Positions 14,387 through 21,990 of a stretch of DNA of 25,032 nt are shown piece by piece. Source of the DNA: Campylobacteraceae bacterium (GTDB taxonomy: Bacteria; Campylobacterota; Campylobacteria; Campylobacterales; Sulfurovaceae). Where the stretch lies: positions 1 through 25,032 of the forward strand of contig JALWLW010000017.1 of the NCBI GenBank assembly GCA_027081065.1, read 5' to 3'. The notes under the pieces are model-generated. The model made no database searches. It saw only the letters and a list, made by a program, of their open reading frames with translations, and was not told the DNA's origin. Made by a program: the position numbers and the translations under genes. Each line of letters opens with the position of its first letter. Within the stretch, counting starts at the first letter, position 1.

Positions 14387-15583
14387 ATGTTTAATAAAAA
14401 GTCAAATACCTCAGAGACAAATTTTTGGATTTCTTATGCCGATTTAATGGCTGGTCTTCTTTTTGTATTTATCTTGCTTATTGGTGCGATTGTTGTCAAG
14501 TCCAGTGTTATTCGAAATCAACTCAATAAAAAAGAAGAAGTTTTAATTCAACAAGAAGAAGTTTTAACCAATCAAGAAAATATACTAACAGAACAAGAAA
14601 ATACACTTGATGAGCAATCTGATCGGCTCATTGACCTTTCTCAAAATATTGCCATTCAAAATGAAGAGATTAGAAAATTAAAAAATCTTTTAGCCAAGCG
14701 TGAAGCAAACTTAGAAGAGAGTAACAGTAAACTTATACTCTCTTCTAATGCACTTAAATTAAAAAGCGAAGAACTCTCTAATTTAAATCAATTACTTTTA
14801 GCACAAAATACAAAAATAGACAACTATTCAAAGCATATTGTTCTATTACAAAATTTAAATGAAGAGCAAAACAAGACCATTAACTCTAAAACTCAAAAAT
14901 TAGACTCTTATGAAAATAAAATTATTTTACTCTCTAATTCATTAACCAAAAAAGATGAAGCACTTAAACTCAATGAAGAAAAACTTTTAAAATTACTCCA
15001 AGCCGTTGAAGATAAAAAAACGAAATATGATGAACTCTTAACTAAACTTCAAGCACAAAAAGCAAAAATAAAATCGCTTACAGGAATTAAACTCAAAGTC
15101 ATTACTGAATTAAAATCTTCTCTTGGTAATAAAATCAATATTGATAAAGAAAGTGGTTCTTTACGTTTAGCCTCAAACATACTTTTCGATAAAGGTTCAG
15201 CAATACTAAAAGAGAGTGCGAAAGCTGAACTTGAAGCCAATTTTATAGAATATATCTCTGCTTTAATTGGTAATAAAAACATTGCTCAACATATTGATAA
15301 AATCATTATAGAAGGTCACTCAGACAGTGATGGATCATACTTATATAACCTTAATCTCTCTCAACAACGTGCCTTCGCTGTTATGCACCACCTTTTAACC
15401 ATTGATTATATTAAGAAAAATCATATTCAATCAAAATTGGTTGCTAGTGGACGTTCCTATTTAGATACTATTAAAGTCAATGGTATTGAAGACAAAGATG
15501 CAAGTCGTAGAATTGAAGTGAAATTTAGACTTAAAAATGAAGATGCCATGTATGAAATAGAAAGAATTTTAGATGCAAATTAA
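14387..15583 (+). CDS. MotB/OmpA-family (ZorB-like) peptidoglycan-anchored motor subunit
   Basis: 398 residues. The N-terminus has NFWISYADLMAGLLFVFIL (12-30): one membrane helix with Asp19 in the YADLM motif, the position of the proton-carrying Asp of MotB. A long heptad-rich coiled coil (about 45-230) follows, with near-repeats such as EEVLIQQEEVLTNQENILTE. The C-terminal OmpA-like domain (about 250-390) has EGHSDSDG (309-316), Asn321 and Arg328 in NLSQQRAFAV, and the late DASRRIEV motif, so meso-diaminopimelate binding should be intact. This is the wall-anchored partner of the preceding channel gene. The coiled coil is far longer than in MotB and gives a reach more like ZorB-type systems. 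No ZorC/ZorD/ZorE-like effector gene is nearby. Confidence 0.82.
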   Translation: MFNKKSNTSETNFWISYADLMAGLLFVFILLIGAIVVKSSVIRNQLNKKEEVLIQQEEVLTNQENILTEQENTLDEQSDRLIDLSQNIAIQNEEIRKLKNLLAKREANLEESNSKLILSSNALKLKSEELSNLNQLLLAQNTKIDNYSKHIVLLQNLNEEQNKTINSKTQKLDSYENKIILLSNSLTKKDEALKLNEEKLLKLLQAVEDKKTKYDELLTKLQAQKAKIKSLTGIKLKVITELKSSLGNKINIDKESGSLRLASNILFDKGSAILKESAKAELEANFIEYISALIGNKNIAQHIDKIIIEGHSDSDGSYLYNLNLSQQRAFAVMHHLLTIDYIKKNHIQSKLVASGRSYLDTIKVNGIEDKDASRRIEVKFRLKNEDAMYEIERILDAN

Positions 15584-15719
15584 TTTCAAAGCTAAAAAAT
15601 TAAAAGAAGCTAATGCCTATGTTAGTTTATTGAACCCCATCAAAACAGAAAAGACAAAGGAAATAAAGAGGGGAGAAGGCTTTTCTTTAAAAAAAGTCTT
15701 CAACTTTTTATTTAGATAA
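15573..15719 (+). CDS. Possible 48-aa basic protein overlapping the ompA-like gene
   Basis: ATG at 15573-15575 starts inside the end of the OmpA-like gene (11-base overlap, the same geometry as mreB/mreC) and runs 48 codons to TAA at 15717-15719. The product is Lys-rich (start MQINFKAKKLKEANAYVSLL, end KKVFNFLFR), with no recognised domain. The frame passes through the terminator hairpin at 15675-15701 and overlaps the convergent HIT gene end. The ribosome site is weak. I list it only because of the coupling geometry; it may be chance. Confidence 0.2.
   Translation: MQINFKAKKLKEANAYVSLLNPIKTEKTKEIKRGEGFSLKKVFNFLFR
15675..15701 (+). terminator. Terminator after the mre/motor operon
   Basis: A 10-bp stem, GAAGGCTTTT (15675-15684) with AAAAGTCTTC (15692-15701), contains one G-U pair, has a 7-base loop and is followed by AACTTTTTATTT. 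It lies between the OmpA-like stop (15583) and the HIT gene stop (15708, minus strand), and its A-rich loop side could also work in the other direction. Confidence 0.65.
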
Positions 15720-16076
15720 CTCCCGTTGACAACGTTCTAAAAAACAATTAAAGTTCTCTAATAGATAAGTACCTTCTCTTTGCTTATTTCCCCACATTGG
15801 TTCGGGGAAATAAGAATCTTCTTCAAAACGTGCCATAATATGCCAATGTACATGAGGAACATAATTTCCAAAAGAAGCAATGTTTATTTTTTTGGGATTA
15901 AAAATACTCAGCATCTCTTTTTCAATAATATCTAAAACTCGAAAAATTTCTAATTTTACTTCAATAGGTGTGTAAGAAAACTCTTTATATGCCTTTTGTG
16001 TAAAAATTTTTAACCATGGAATCTCACTCTTTTCAATTTCAACCCTTAGTAATTCATTTTCATATACTACAGTCAT
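15708..16076 (-). CDS. HIT-family nucleotide hydrolase
   Basis: 122 residues, complete. The histidine-triad motif HVHWHI (His75, His77, His79) is preceded by NYVPH and followed by MARFEEDSYFPEPMWG. HIT proteins hydrolyse or transfer nucleotides (for example Ap4A or nucleoside phosphoramidates) in the cytoplasm using the middle His as nucleophile. The sequence fits the short bacterial diadenosine polyphosphate hydrolase group; substrate not provable here. AAAAGGG lies 6-7 bases before the ATG. It stands alone, convergent with the motor operon and divergent from the 16177 gene. Confidence 0.88.
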   Translation of the reverse strand: MTVVYENELLRVEIEKSEIPWLKIFTQKAYKEFSYTPIEVKLEIFRVLDIIEKEMLSIFNPKKINIASFGNYVPHVHWHIMARFEEDSYFPEPMWGNKQREGTYLLENFNCFLERCQRELSK

Positions 16077-16140
16077 TTCAGCCCTTTTCTAAAAAACATT
16101 ACAATTTGACATATTTTTAGATAAATTATTTTTGCTATGA

Positions 16141-16146
16141 TATAAT
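16141..16146 (+). promoter_or_regulatory. -10 box of the 16177 gene
   Basis: TATAAT at 16141-16146, preceded by the T-rich stretch TTATTTTTGCTATGA, lies about 31-46 bases ahead of the candidate start codons. A TTGACA at 16106-16111 is too far away (29 bases) to be its -35. Confidence 0.5.
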
Positions 16147-16176
16147 GAATTAACTTAAGATAAAAGGCTAATTTAA

Positions 16177-16503
16177 ATGCAAGGAAAAATAATGGTAACC
16201 TACTCCCTCATCTGTGAAAATGACAACTATCTAGAAGTTTCAATTAAAGAAATTTTAAAAAATGAAAAAATAGTAAAATTACTTAAAAGTGAATTTTTAA
16301 AAGGTGTTCGAAATCTTAATGTAGAAAGCTCAGATTATGAAACAAAAATCATTTTAAGTACACAAAAAGAGATTTACAGTTTTGAAGCAGAAAAAAAAGA
16401 TTTTGCAGACCTCATTGAGTTAGCAGAAGAAAACGCTAAAGAACGTAAGCTATTCAAAAAAGGTTGTGAGGCTATTAACCTTATTGACTTTGTAACACTC
16501 TAA
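16177..16503 (+). CDS. Small conserved-looking protein of unknown function
   Basis: 108 residues from ATG 16177, or 103 from ATG 16192. The second start has the better ribosome site (AAGGA at 16181-16185, 6-7 bases away); the first has AAAGGC at 16163-16168. No signal peptide or membrane helix. The composition is Lys/Glu-rich and mixed alpha/beta (strand TYSLICEN, helices IKEILKNEKIVKLLKSEF and DFADLIELAEENAKERKLF). No family recognised. It is convergent with bioA with only 3 bases between stop codons, and a perfect hairpin spans both ends. Lying between HIT and bioA it shows no functional link that I can see. Confidence 0.7.
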   Translation: MQGKIMVTYSLICENDNYLEVSIKEILKNEKIVKLLKSEFLKGVRNLNVESSDYETKIILSTQKEIYSFEAEKKDFADLIELAEENAKERKLFKKGCEAINLIDFVTL

Positions 16504-16514
16504 AGGTTACAAAG
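16488..16514. terminator. Hairpin spanning two convergent stop codons
   Basis: A perfect 9-bp stem, CTTTGTAAC (16488-16496) with GTTACAAAG (16506-16514), has a 9-base loop that contains the plus-strand TAA (16501-16503). The arms encode the last residues of the 16177 gene and of bioA. There is no T-tract on the plus side, so terminator strength is uncertain. Confidence 0.45.
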
Positions 16515-17817
16515 CACTAATGGCATCATACGCTGTATCTATCATTTTGTCTATCTCTTCATACATAATAATATAAGGAGGCATAAAATAGATAATATGC
16601 CCCAAAGGTCGCAACAGTACCCCATTGTCTAAACCATATTGGTAAACCTTTAACCCAATACGCTCTTTCGTACGATAACCTTTCAATTCTACAGCTGCAA
16701 TCATCCCTGTTTGACGAATCTCTTTTACATTTTTTAAAGATTTAAACTTTTGTAGTTTTTCCAAAATATAAGCAGACTTTTTTTCATTTTCACCTAAAAT
16801 ATCTGTCGATTCAAAAATCTCAATGGTTGCCAATGCTGCAGTACATGCCAAAGGGTTACCTGTATAAGAATGAGAATGTAAAAATGCTTTATATTCGTTG
16901 TAGTCACAATAAAAAGCATTATATACATCTAAGGTCGTCATGGTAATCGCTAGGGGCAAATAGCCCCCTGTAAGCCCTTTAGAAATTGTCATAAAATCAG
17001 GTGTCACCTCTGCTTGTTCACAAGCAAACATTGTTCCTGTTCGTCCAAACCCTGTCATGATTTCATCAGCTATTAAATGTACCCCATATTGAGAACAAAG
17101 CTCTTTTGCTACACTAATGTACAAAGGATGATACATATGCATGTATCCAGCCCCCTGAACAAGTGGTTCAATAATAAAAGCAGAGATTTCACTACCTCGT
17201 TCTTCTAAAATTTGTTTTAAAGCTTTAGCTGCTGCTTGCGCAGCCTCTTCACTTTGATTGAAGGGTACAGGTGTTTGTATACATGAAATAAGCAATGGAG
17301 CATAGGTCTCCTTATAAAGCTCAACATCTCCCACACTTAAAGCTCCTATGGTCTCACCATGATAAGAGTTTGTCAACGACAAAAAAAGAGGTCTTGTCTC
17401 TCCTTTATTTCGATGATAATGGAAACTCATCTTAAGTGCTACTTCTACTGCACTTGAACCATTATCTGCAAAAAATACTTTATCTAATCCCTTAGGGGTT
17501 AAATTCACAAGCTTTTCAGCTAAGTTGACGGCTGGTTTATGTGTAAATCCAGCTAATAAAACATGTTCGAGTGTATCTAACTGTTCTTTCACTTTATTTG
17601 ATATATGTTCATTTACATGCCCAAAGATATTAACCCACCAAGATGAAATAGCATCAATATAAGCATTATCATTAAAGTCATATAAATAAACTCCTTTACC
17701 TCTTTGAATAGGAATCAAAGGTAAAGTCTCATGATCTTTCATTTGTGTACATGGGTGCCAAATATTCTTTAAATCTTCTGTTACAATCTGCGTATTATTA
17801 TTCATCATCATTTCCAT
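16507..17817 (-). CDS. bioA: Adenosylmethionine-8-amino-7-oxononanoate aminotransferase
   Basis: 436 residues. BioA transfers the amino group of S-adenosylmethionine to KAPA, giving DAPA in biotin synthesis. It is a fold-type I PLP enzyme: PLP-lysine Lys280 in TISKGLTGGYLPLA, ring-nitrogen Asp251 in DEIMTGFGRTG, and NGSSAVEVALKM (119-130) for phosphate binding. The BioA-specific start IWHPCTQMKDHE and the SSWWVNIFGH stretch separate it from other class III aminotransferases. Several Met codons open the frame (residues 1, 3, 4, 5); GGAAATGATG gives residue 4 or 5 a ribosome site, so the real start may be a few codons in. No other bio gene is present. Its place beside ppiD-ftsA-ftsZ matches the Helicobacter order. 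Confidence 0.94.
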   Translation of the reverse strand: MEMMMNNNTQIVTEDLKNIWHPCTQMKDHETLPLIPIQRGKGVYLYDFNDNAYIDAISSWWVNIFGHVNEHISNKVKEQLDTLEHVLLAGFTHKPAVNLAEKLVNLTPKGLDKVFFADNGSSAVEVALKMSFHYHRNKGETRPLFLSLTNSYHGETIGALSVGDVELYKETYAPLLISCIQTPVPFNQSEEAAQAAAKALKQILEERGSEISAFIIEPLVQGAGYMHMYHPLYISVAKELCSQYGVHLIADEIMTGFGRTGTMFACEQAEVTPDFMTISKGLTGGYLPLAITMTTLDVYNAFYCDYNEYKAFLHSHSYTGNPLACTAALATIEIFESTDILGENEKKSAYILEKLQKFKSLKNVKEIRQTGMIAAVELKGYRTKERIGLKVYQYGLDNGVLLRPLGHIIYFMPPYIIMYEEIDKMIDTAYDAISAL

Positions 17818-17851
17818 TAAACTTTATAAAGGGAATATACACTTTATATAG

Positions 17852-17872
17852 TAATTATTTCATTAATAATTA
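17852..17872. promoter_or_regulatory. Inverted repeat in the bioA/ppiD divergent spacer
   Basis: TAATTATT (17852-17859) and AATAATTA (17865-17872) form an 8-bp perfect palindrome with a 5-base centre. It lies between the divergent bioA and ppiD starts; TAAAAT at 17886-17891 is a likely -10 for ppiD. Its all-A/T makeup makes chance likely; no BirA-like GTTAAC box is seen. Confidence 0.25.
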
Positions 17873-17921
17873 AACACAAGTAGACTAAAATTGTGCAAAT
17901 TTTAAATTAAGGTAATAAATC

Positions 17922-19373
17922 ATGATAAGTTGGATGCAAAACAACAACAAATTTACAGTTATCGTTATGTGGATAGCTGCACTTTCCTTTATACTTGCAG
18001 GAGCAGTTGGTGGCTCAATGGGTATAAAAAGCAACTCTATAGGTAAAGTAGGAGAGATAGAACTAAAAAAAGATAAGTTTCAAATGGAATACTCAAACCT
18101 ATTTAATAGATACAACCAAATGTTACAAGGTAAATTTGATGATGCACAAGCAAAACAGATGGGATTACAAGACCAAGTTATTAGAAATATGGCATCTCAA
18201 GCAAGAATTTTAAACCTTGCTAAAGAATTTGGTATTATTGTAACAGAAGAAGAAACAGCACAAAGACTAGCCTCTTACCCCTCTTTTCAAAATAATGGAA
18301 CATTTGACCGTAAAGCCTACGATACTTATATTTTAAATTCTGGTTTAACTAATGAAACATTTGAAAATAATCTAAAAGATCAATTAATTATTGAAAAAAC
18401 CTTATCTCTGCTTAGTAGTAAAGGGCAAGATGCTGAATACAAAGCTTTCCAAATAGCATTTGAAGTAGCTGATAAATTAAAATACACTCTGGTTACAAAA
18501 GATGATGTCAATATTACAATAAATGATGAAGCATTAAAAAAATTCTGGCAACCAAGACAAGAAGAATTTAAAACAGCGAAACAATATACCTTAGAAATTC
18601 AATGGACCGAAACTAAAGATACAACAGTAACAGAAGAAGAGATTAAAGCATATTATGATGATAACCGATTTAACTATACTGATAAAGATGGGAAGATAGC
18701 AAACTTTGAAGATGTTAAAGAGTGGGTTAAAGAGGCCACACAAGTTGCGAAAAGTAAAAAGAATGCTTTAAAACGTTATGTGCAACTTAAAAAAGGTGAA
18801 TTATCTTCAGATGAGACGCTTACCTTGGACATTAATAGTCCTAAACTTTCAAAAGAGTTATGGAGTGAAATAGAAAAAAATAAAATAAATGACTTACTTA
18901 AGCCTAAAGTAGTAGGAAATCAATACGCTTCTGTAAAAATTATTAATATAATTGAACCTGTAACCAAAACTTTTTCAGAAGTTAAGGAAGAAATTTTACC
19001 TCTATATCAAGCTGAAGCTAAAAAAGAAGCAATCTCTCTTTTAGCAGAAGAAAAATTGACAAAAATTGACAACTTAGAGTTAAATGTGTCAACTTTTATC
19101 ACACTAAGCAACGCTGAAAAACAAAAACTGGGTATTAATAAACAAGAAATAGCAACTTTCACCTCTAAACTCTTTACTTCTGAGCAAGAAAAAGGTATTA
19201 TACCTATAGGAAGTAAAGTAATGGTATACAAAATTCTTGAACAAAAACTTATTTCTCTTGAAAATAATGAAACGGATGTTATGCATAAGAATGCTGACGA
19301 AGTGAAGAATCAAGACTTTCAAGCGAACTTAATGAAAAGTTTATCTCAAAAATATCCCATTACACTTTACTAG
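17922..19373 (+). CDS. ppiD: PpiD/SurA-like periplasmic folding chaperone
   Basis: 483 residues. An N-terminal membrane helix (about 12-30) anchors a large periplasmic part. Residues about 36-180 form the SurA_N-like chaperone domain (IGKVGEIELKKDKFQMEYSN, then QDQVIRNMASQARIL and the helical pair around FDRKAYDTYI). Residues about 215-350 are where a parvulin domain is expected, but the classical parvulin motifs (such as the GGDLGW stretch) are not seen; the segment is short and Lys-rich, so isomerase activity is doubtful. PpiD helps newly exported proteins leave the Sec channel. The order ppiD-ftsA-ftsZ is conserved in Campylobacterota. TTAAGGT lies before the ATG. Confidence 0.85.
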   Translation: MISWMQNNNKFTVIVMWIAALSFILAGAVGGSMGIKSNSIGKVGEIELKKDKFQMEYSNLFNRYNQMLQGKFDDAQAKQMGLQDQVIRNMASQARILNLAKEFGIIVTEEETAQRLASYPSFQNNGTFDRKAYDTYILNSGLTNETFENNLKDQLIIEKTLSLLSSKGQDAEYKAFQIAFEVADKLKYTLVTKDDVNITINDEALKKFWQPRQEEFKTAKQYTLEIQWTETKDTTVTEEEIKAYYDDNRFNYTDKDGKIANFEDVKEWVKEATQVAKSKKNALKRYVQLKKGELSSDETLTLDINSPKLSKELWSEIEKNKINDLLKPKVVGNQYASVKIINIIEPVTKTFSEVKEEILPLYQAEAKKEAISLLAEEKLTKIDNLELNVSTFITLSNAEKQKLGINKQEIATFTSKLFTSEQEKGIIPIGSKVMVYKILEQKLISLENNETDVMHKNADEVKNQDFQANLMKSLSQKYPITLY

Positions 19374-19419
19374 TCAATAATATTTTGACAAAGTGATTGA
19401 CATAAAAAGGATGGAACTC

Positions 19420-20805
19420 GTGAACAGACCAATTTTAGCCATTGATATCGGCTCAACCAAAATATGTGCAATTATTGGTGAGCTTAAAGATGGTCAAATA
19501 GAAATTGCTGGACATGGTATTAGTAAATCGCAAGGAATTAAAAAAGGTGCGATTTCAAATATTGAATTAGCATCACGATCTATTAAAAATGCTGTTGATG
19601 ATGCTAAGCGTGTTGCAGGTATTAACCCAACAAGTGCAACCATCTCTATCTCTGGTGCTTATGTAAAAAGTTTAAAGTCTACAGGTGTTGTTAATATTCC
19701 AAACCAAGAAATTTCTATTAATGAAATTAATCGTGTTATGCAAACAGCTCTTTATAATGCAAATATTCCCAATGAGTTTGAAGTTTTACACGTCTTACCT
19801 TATAAATTTAAAATAGATGAACAAGACTTTATTGAAGACCCTAATGGTATGAATGCAAGTAGAATGAAAGTTAGTGCTCATATTGTGATGACCAGTAAAT
19901 CAAATCTTGGAAACCTTAAAAAAGCTGTCAATGCAGCGGGTATTGAAATTTCAAAAATTGTACTTTCAGGTTATGCTTCTGCTCTAGCTGTCTTGTCAGA
20001 GAATGATAAGGAAAGAGGTGTTGCTGTGATTGATTTAGGTGGACAAACATCTAACTTAGTCATACATTTGGGGAATGCAATTCAATATAATAATTATCTG
20101 GCTGTAGGTTCAAACCATATCACAAATGACTTATCAATTGCACTTCATACCCCTTTAGATGTGGCTGAAGAATTAAAAATTGCTAAAGCTAGCTTACTTG
20201 AAAGTGATGGAGGAGAAGTCCAACTTTCAATTATTGGTGATGAGCATAATTTAAACCTTGTCTCGTTAGAAATTGTACAAAGTATTGTTTACAGTCGTAT
20301 GGAAGAGACCCTAACCATCTTAATAGACTTACTTAACAAAAGTAACTTAAGAGATCAACTTGGTTCAGGAATCATTTTAACAGGGGGAATGACCCTTATT
20401 GAAGGAACAAGAGAATTAGCACAGGCACTTATCCCTAATATGCCTATTAGGATTGGTAAACCGTCAAATATTGCTAATATTGAAGACTTAAACTCTCCAG
20501 AATTTTCTACAGCAATTGGACTTATTCAATATGAATCAGGTAAACATACAGAATATGAACTAGAAGGTAGTAATAAGACTATGTTGCATTCAAAAGACTA
20601 CATAGCAAAAGATTCATTACAAGACATTGCAGGAATCCAAAAAATAAATTCGATGGGTAAACCTAAAATTTCAGTTTCAACCCCATCATTTGATGATGAC
20701 AAAAATAATAGCAATGACCTATTTAAAGACTTAAGTCAAGAGTCTAAGAAAAATCAAAATAATCCATTAGATAACTTTATGGATTGGGCAAAAAAAATCT
20801 TTTAA
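19420..20805 (+). CDS. ftsA: Cell division protein FtsA, GTG start
   Basis: 461 residues from GTG at 19420. FtsA is the actin-like protein that tethers FtsZ to the membrane. Phosphate-1 is AIDIGSTK near the N-terminus, followed by the 1C domain region; phosphate-2 is VAVIDLGGQTSNLVI; the adenosine motif is GIILTGGMTLIEG. The C-terminus ends in an amphipathic helix (DNFMDWAKKIF) for membrane binding, after a polar linker. The frame is open back to a GTG at 19393 and an ATG at 19411, but AAAAGGA (19405-19411) lies 8 bases before GTG 19420, and starting there gives MNRPILAIDIGSTK, the family form. It lies 46 bases after ppiD and 12 before ftsZ. Confidence 0.95.
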   Translation: MNRPILAIDIGSTKICAIIGELKDGQIEIAGHGISKSQGIKKGAISNIELASRSIKNAVDDAKRVAGINPTSATISISGAYVKSLKSTGVVNIPNQEISINEINRVMQTALYNANIPNEFEVLHVLPYKFKIDEQDFIEDPNGMNASRMKVSAHIVMTSKSNLGNLKKAVNAAGIEISKIVLSGYASALAVLSENDKERGVAVIDLGGQTSNLVIHLGNAIQYNNYLAVGSNHITNDLSIALHTPLDVAEELKIAKASLLESDGGEVQLSIIGDEHNLNLVSLEIVQSIVYSRMEETLTILIDLLNKSNLRDQLGSGIILTGGMTLIEGTRELAQALIPNMPIRIGKPSNIANIEDLNSPEFSTAIGLIQYESGKHTEYELEGSNKTMLHSKDYIAKDSLQDIAGIQKINSMGKPKISVSTPSFDDDKNNSNDLFKDLSQESKKNQNNPLDNFMDWAKKIF

Positions 20806-20817
20806 GAGGAGGATAAA

Positions 20818-21981
20818 ATGGAAGAGTTTAACATAACAGAATCAACTGCTGGTGTACATGGTGCAAAGATAAAAGCAATCGGTGTAGGTGGTGGTGGTGG
20901 AAACATGATTAACCACATGATTAGAGAGGGTATTAAAGGTATTGACCTTATTGTAGCCAATACAGATGCACAAGCTTTAGCAGCTTCAATTGCTCCATAT
21001 AAGATGCAATTAGGTATCAACTCAACCAAAGGTCTTGGTGCTGGAATGAAACCAGAAATTGGAGCAGAAGCTGCAATGGAAAGTTTTGACAGTCTTAAAA
21101 CCATGCTTGAAGGTGCTGATTTAGTCTTTATCTCTGCTGGTTTAGGTGGAGGGACAGGAACAGGTGCTGCACCTGTAATTGCACAGGCAGCAAAAGAGGT
21201 CGGTGCATTGACCGTATCTATTGTCACCAGTCCTTTTAAATTTGAAGGTCGAAAAAGAGAAAAATTAGCTAAAGCTGGTCTTGAAGAACTAAAAAAAGAG
21301 TCTGACTCTATTATTGTTGTTCCAAATGAAAGATTACTTTCTATCGTAGAAAAGAACCTTGGTATGAGAGATAGTTTTAGATTGGTTGACAATGTTCTAT
21401 CTCAAGCTGTTGGAGGAATCTCTAATGTAATTCTCTCACATGGTGCAAATGACATTAACCTTGACTTTGCCGATGTTAAAACAGTCATGAGTCACAGAGG
21501 TTTAGCCCTTATGGGTGTAGGTGAAAGTCAAGGAAATTCAGCAGCTTATGATGCAGCTAAAACAGCTATTGAATCTCCATTACTTGATAACTTATCAATT
21601 GATGGTGCAATGGGAATATTGGTTCATTTTGATATTCATCCAGATTATCCATTAGCTGAAATTTCTGAAGCAATGGACATTGTAGAAGAGAATGCTGATG
21701 AAGATGCAAATATTATCTTTGGAACAACTACCTCAGAAGATATTCCTTTGGATCAAGTAAAATTAACCATTATTGCAACTGGTTTTGAAGATCCAAATGA
21801 TCTTGAACTTACCAATAAACCTAAAGAGACAACAATTACAAATAATATTGCAACACTAAGACAACCAACACAAGGTTCAGTACTTCACAATATGAACTCA
21901 GCCAAAGTTGTAGGTGGATATAATGATTCAGATGACAACTATTTAGATACACCTACATTTTTACGTAAACAAATGGATTAA
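20818..21981 (+). CDS. ftsZ: Cell division GTPase FtsZ
   Basis: 387 residues. FtsZ is the tubulin homologue that forms the division ring. The GTP-binding signature GGGTGTG is at 110-116, with the preceding IGVGGGGGNMINHM loop (21-34). The T7 synergy loop NLDFADVK supplies the catalytic Asp residues to the next subunit. A short linker (about 320-373) leads to the C-terminal peptide DTPTFLRKQMD, which binds FtsA and other partners. A strong AGGAGG ribosome site lies 6-7 bases before the ATG, stronger than that of ftsA, as expected for the higher FtsZ amounts. It is directly followed by a deacetylase gene 9 bases on. Confidence 0.98.
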   Translation: MEEFNITESTAGVHGAKIKAIGVGGGGGNMINHMIREGIKGIDLIVANTDAQALAASIAPYKMQLGINSTKGLGAGMKPEIGAEAAMESFDSLKTMLEGADLVFISAGLGGGTGTGAAPVIAQAAKEVGALTVSIVTSPFKFEGRKREKLAKAGLEELKKESDSIIVVPNERLLSIVEKNLGMRDSFRLVDNVLSQAVGGISNVILSHGANDINLDFADVKTVMSHRGLALMGVGESQGNSAAYDAAKTAIESPLLDNLSIDGAMGILVHFDIHPDYPLAEISEAMDIVEENADEDANIIFGTTTSEDIPLDQVKLTIIATGFEDPNDLELTNKPKETTITNNIATLRQPTQGSVLHNMNSAKVVGGYNDSDDNYLDTPTFLRKQMD

Positions 21982-21990
21982 AAAATAGTA

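Noticed and set aside
13252..15583. Complete Zorya defence system
   Set aside because: Only ZorA/ZorB-like membrane genes are present; the genes on both sides are mreC and a HIT protein, with no ZorC, ZorD or ZorE-like effector.
16106..16146. TTGACA plus TATAAT as a full sigma-70 promoter
   Set aside because: The spacing of 29 bases is too long; the TATAAT alone is kept as a -10 box.
19393..19422. Upstream GTG (19393) and ATG (19411) as ftsA starts
   Set aside because: The ribosome site AAAAGGA overlaps or follows them; GTG at 19420 has correct spacing and the expected N-terminus.
20802..21392. 196-aa minus-strand open frame opposite ftsZ
   Set aside because: Ser/Pro/Ala-rich antisense of a strongly conserved gene.
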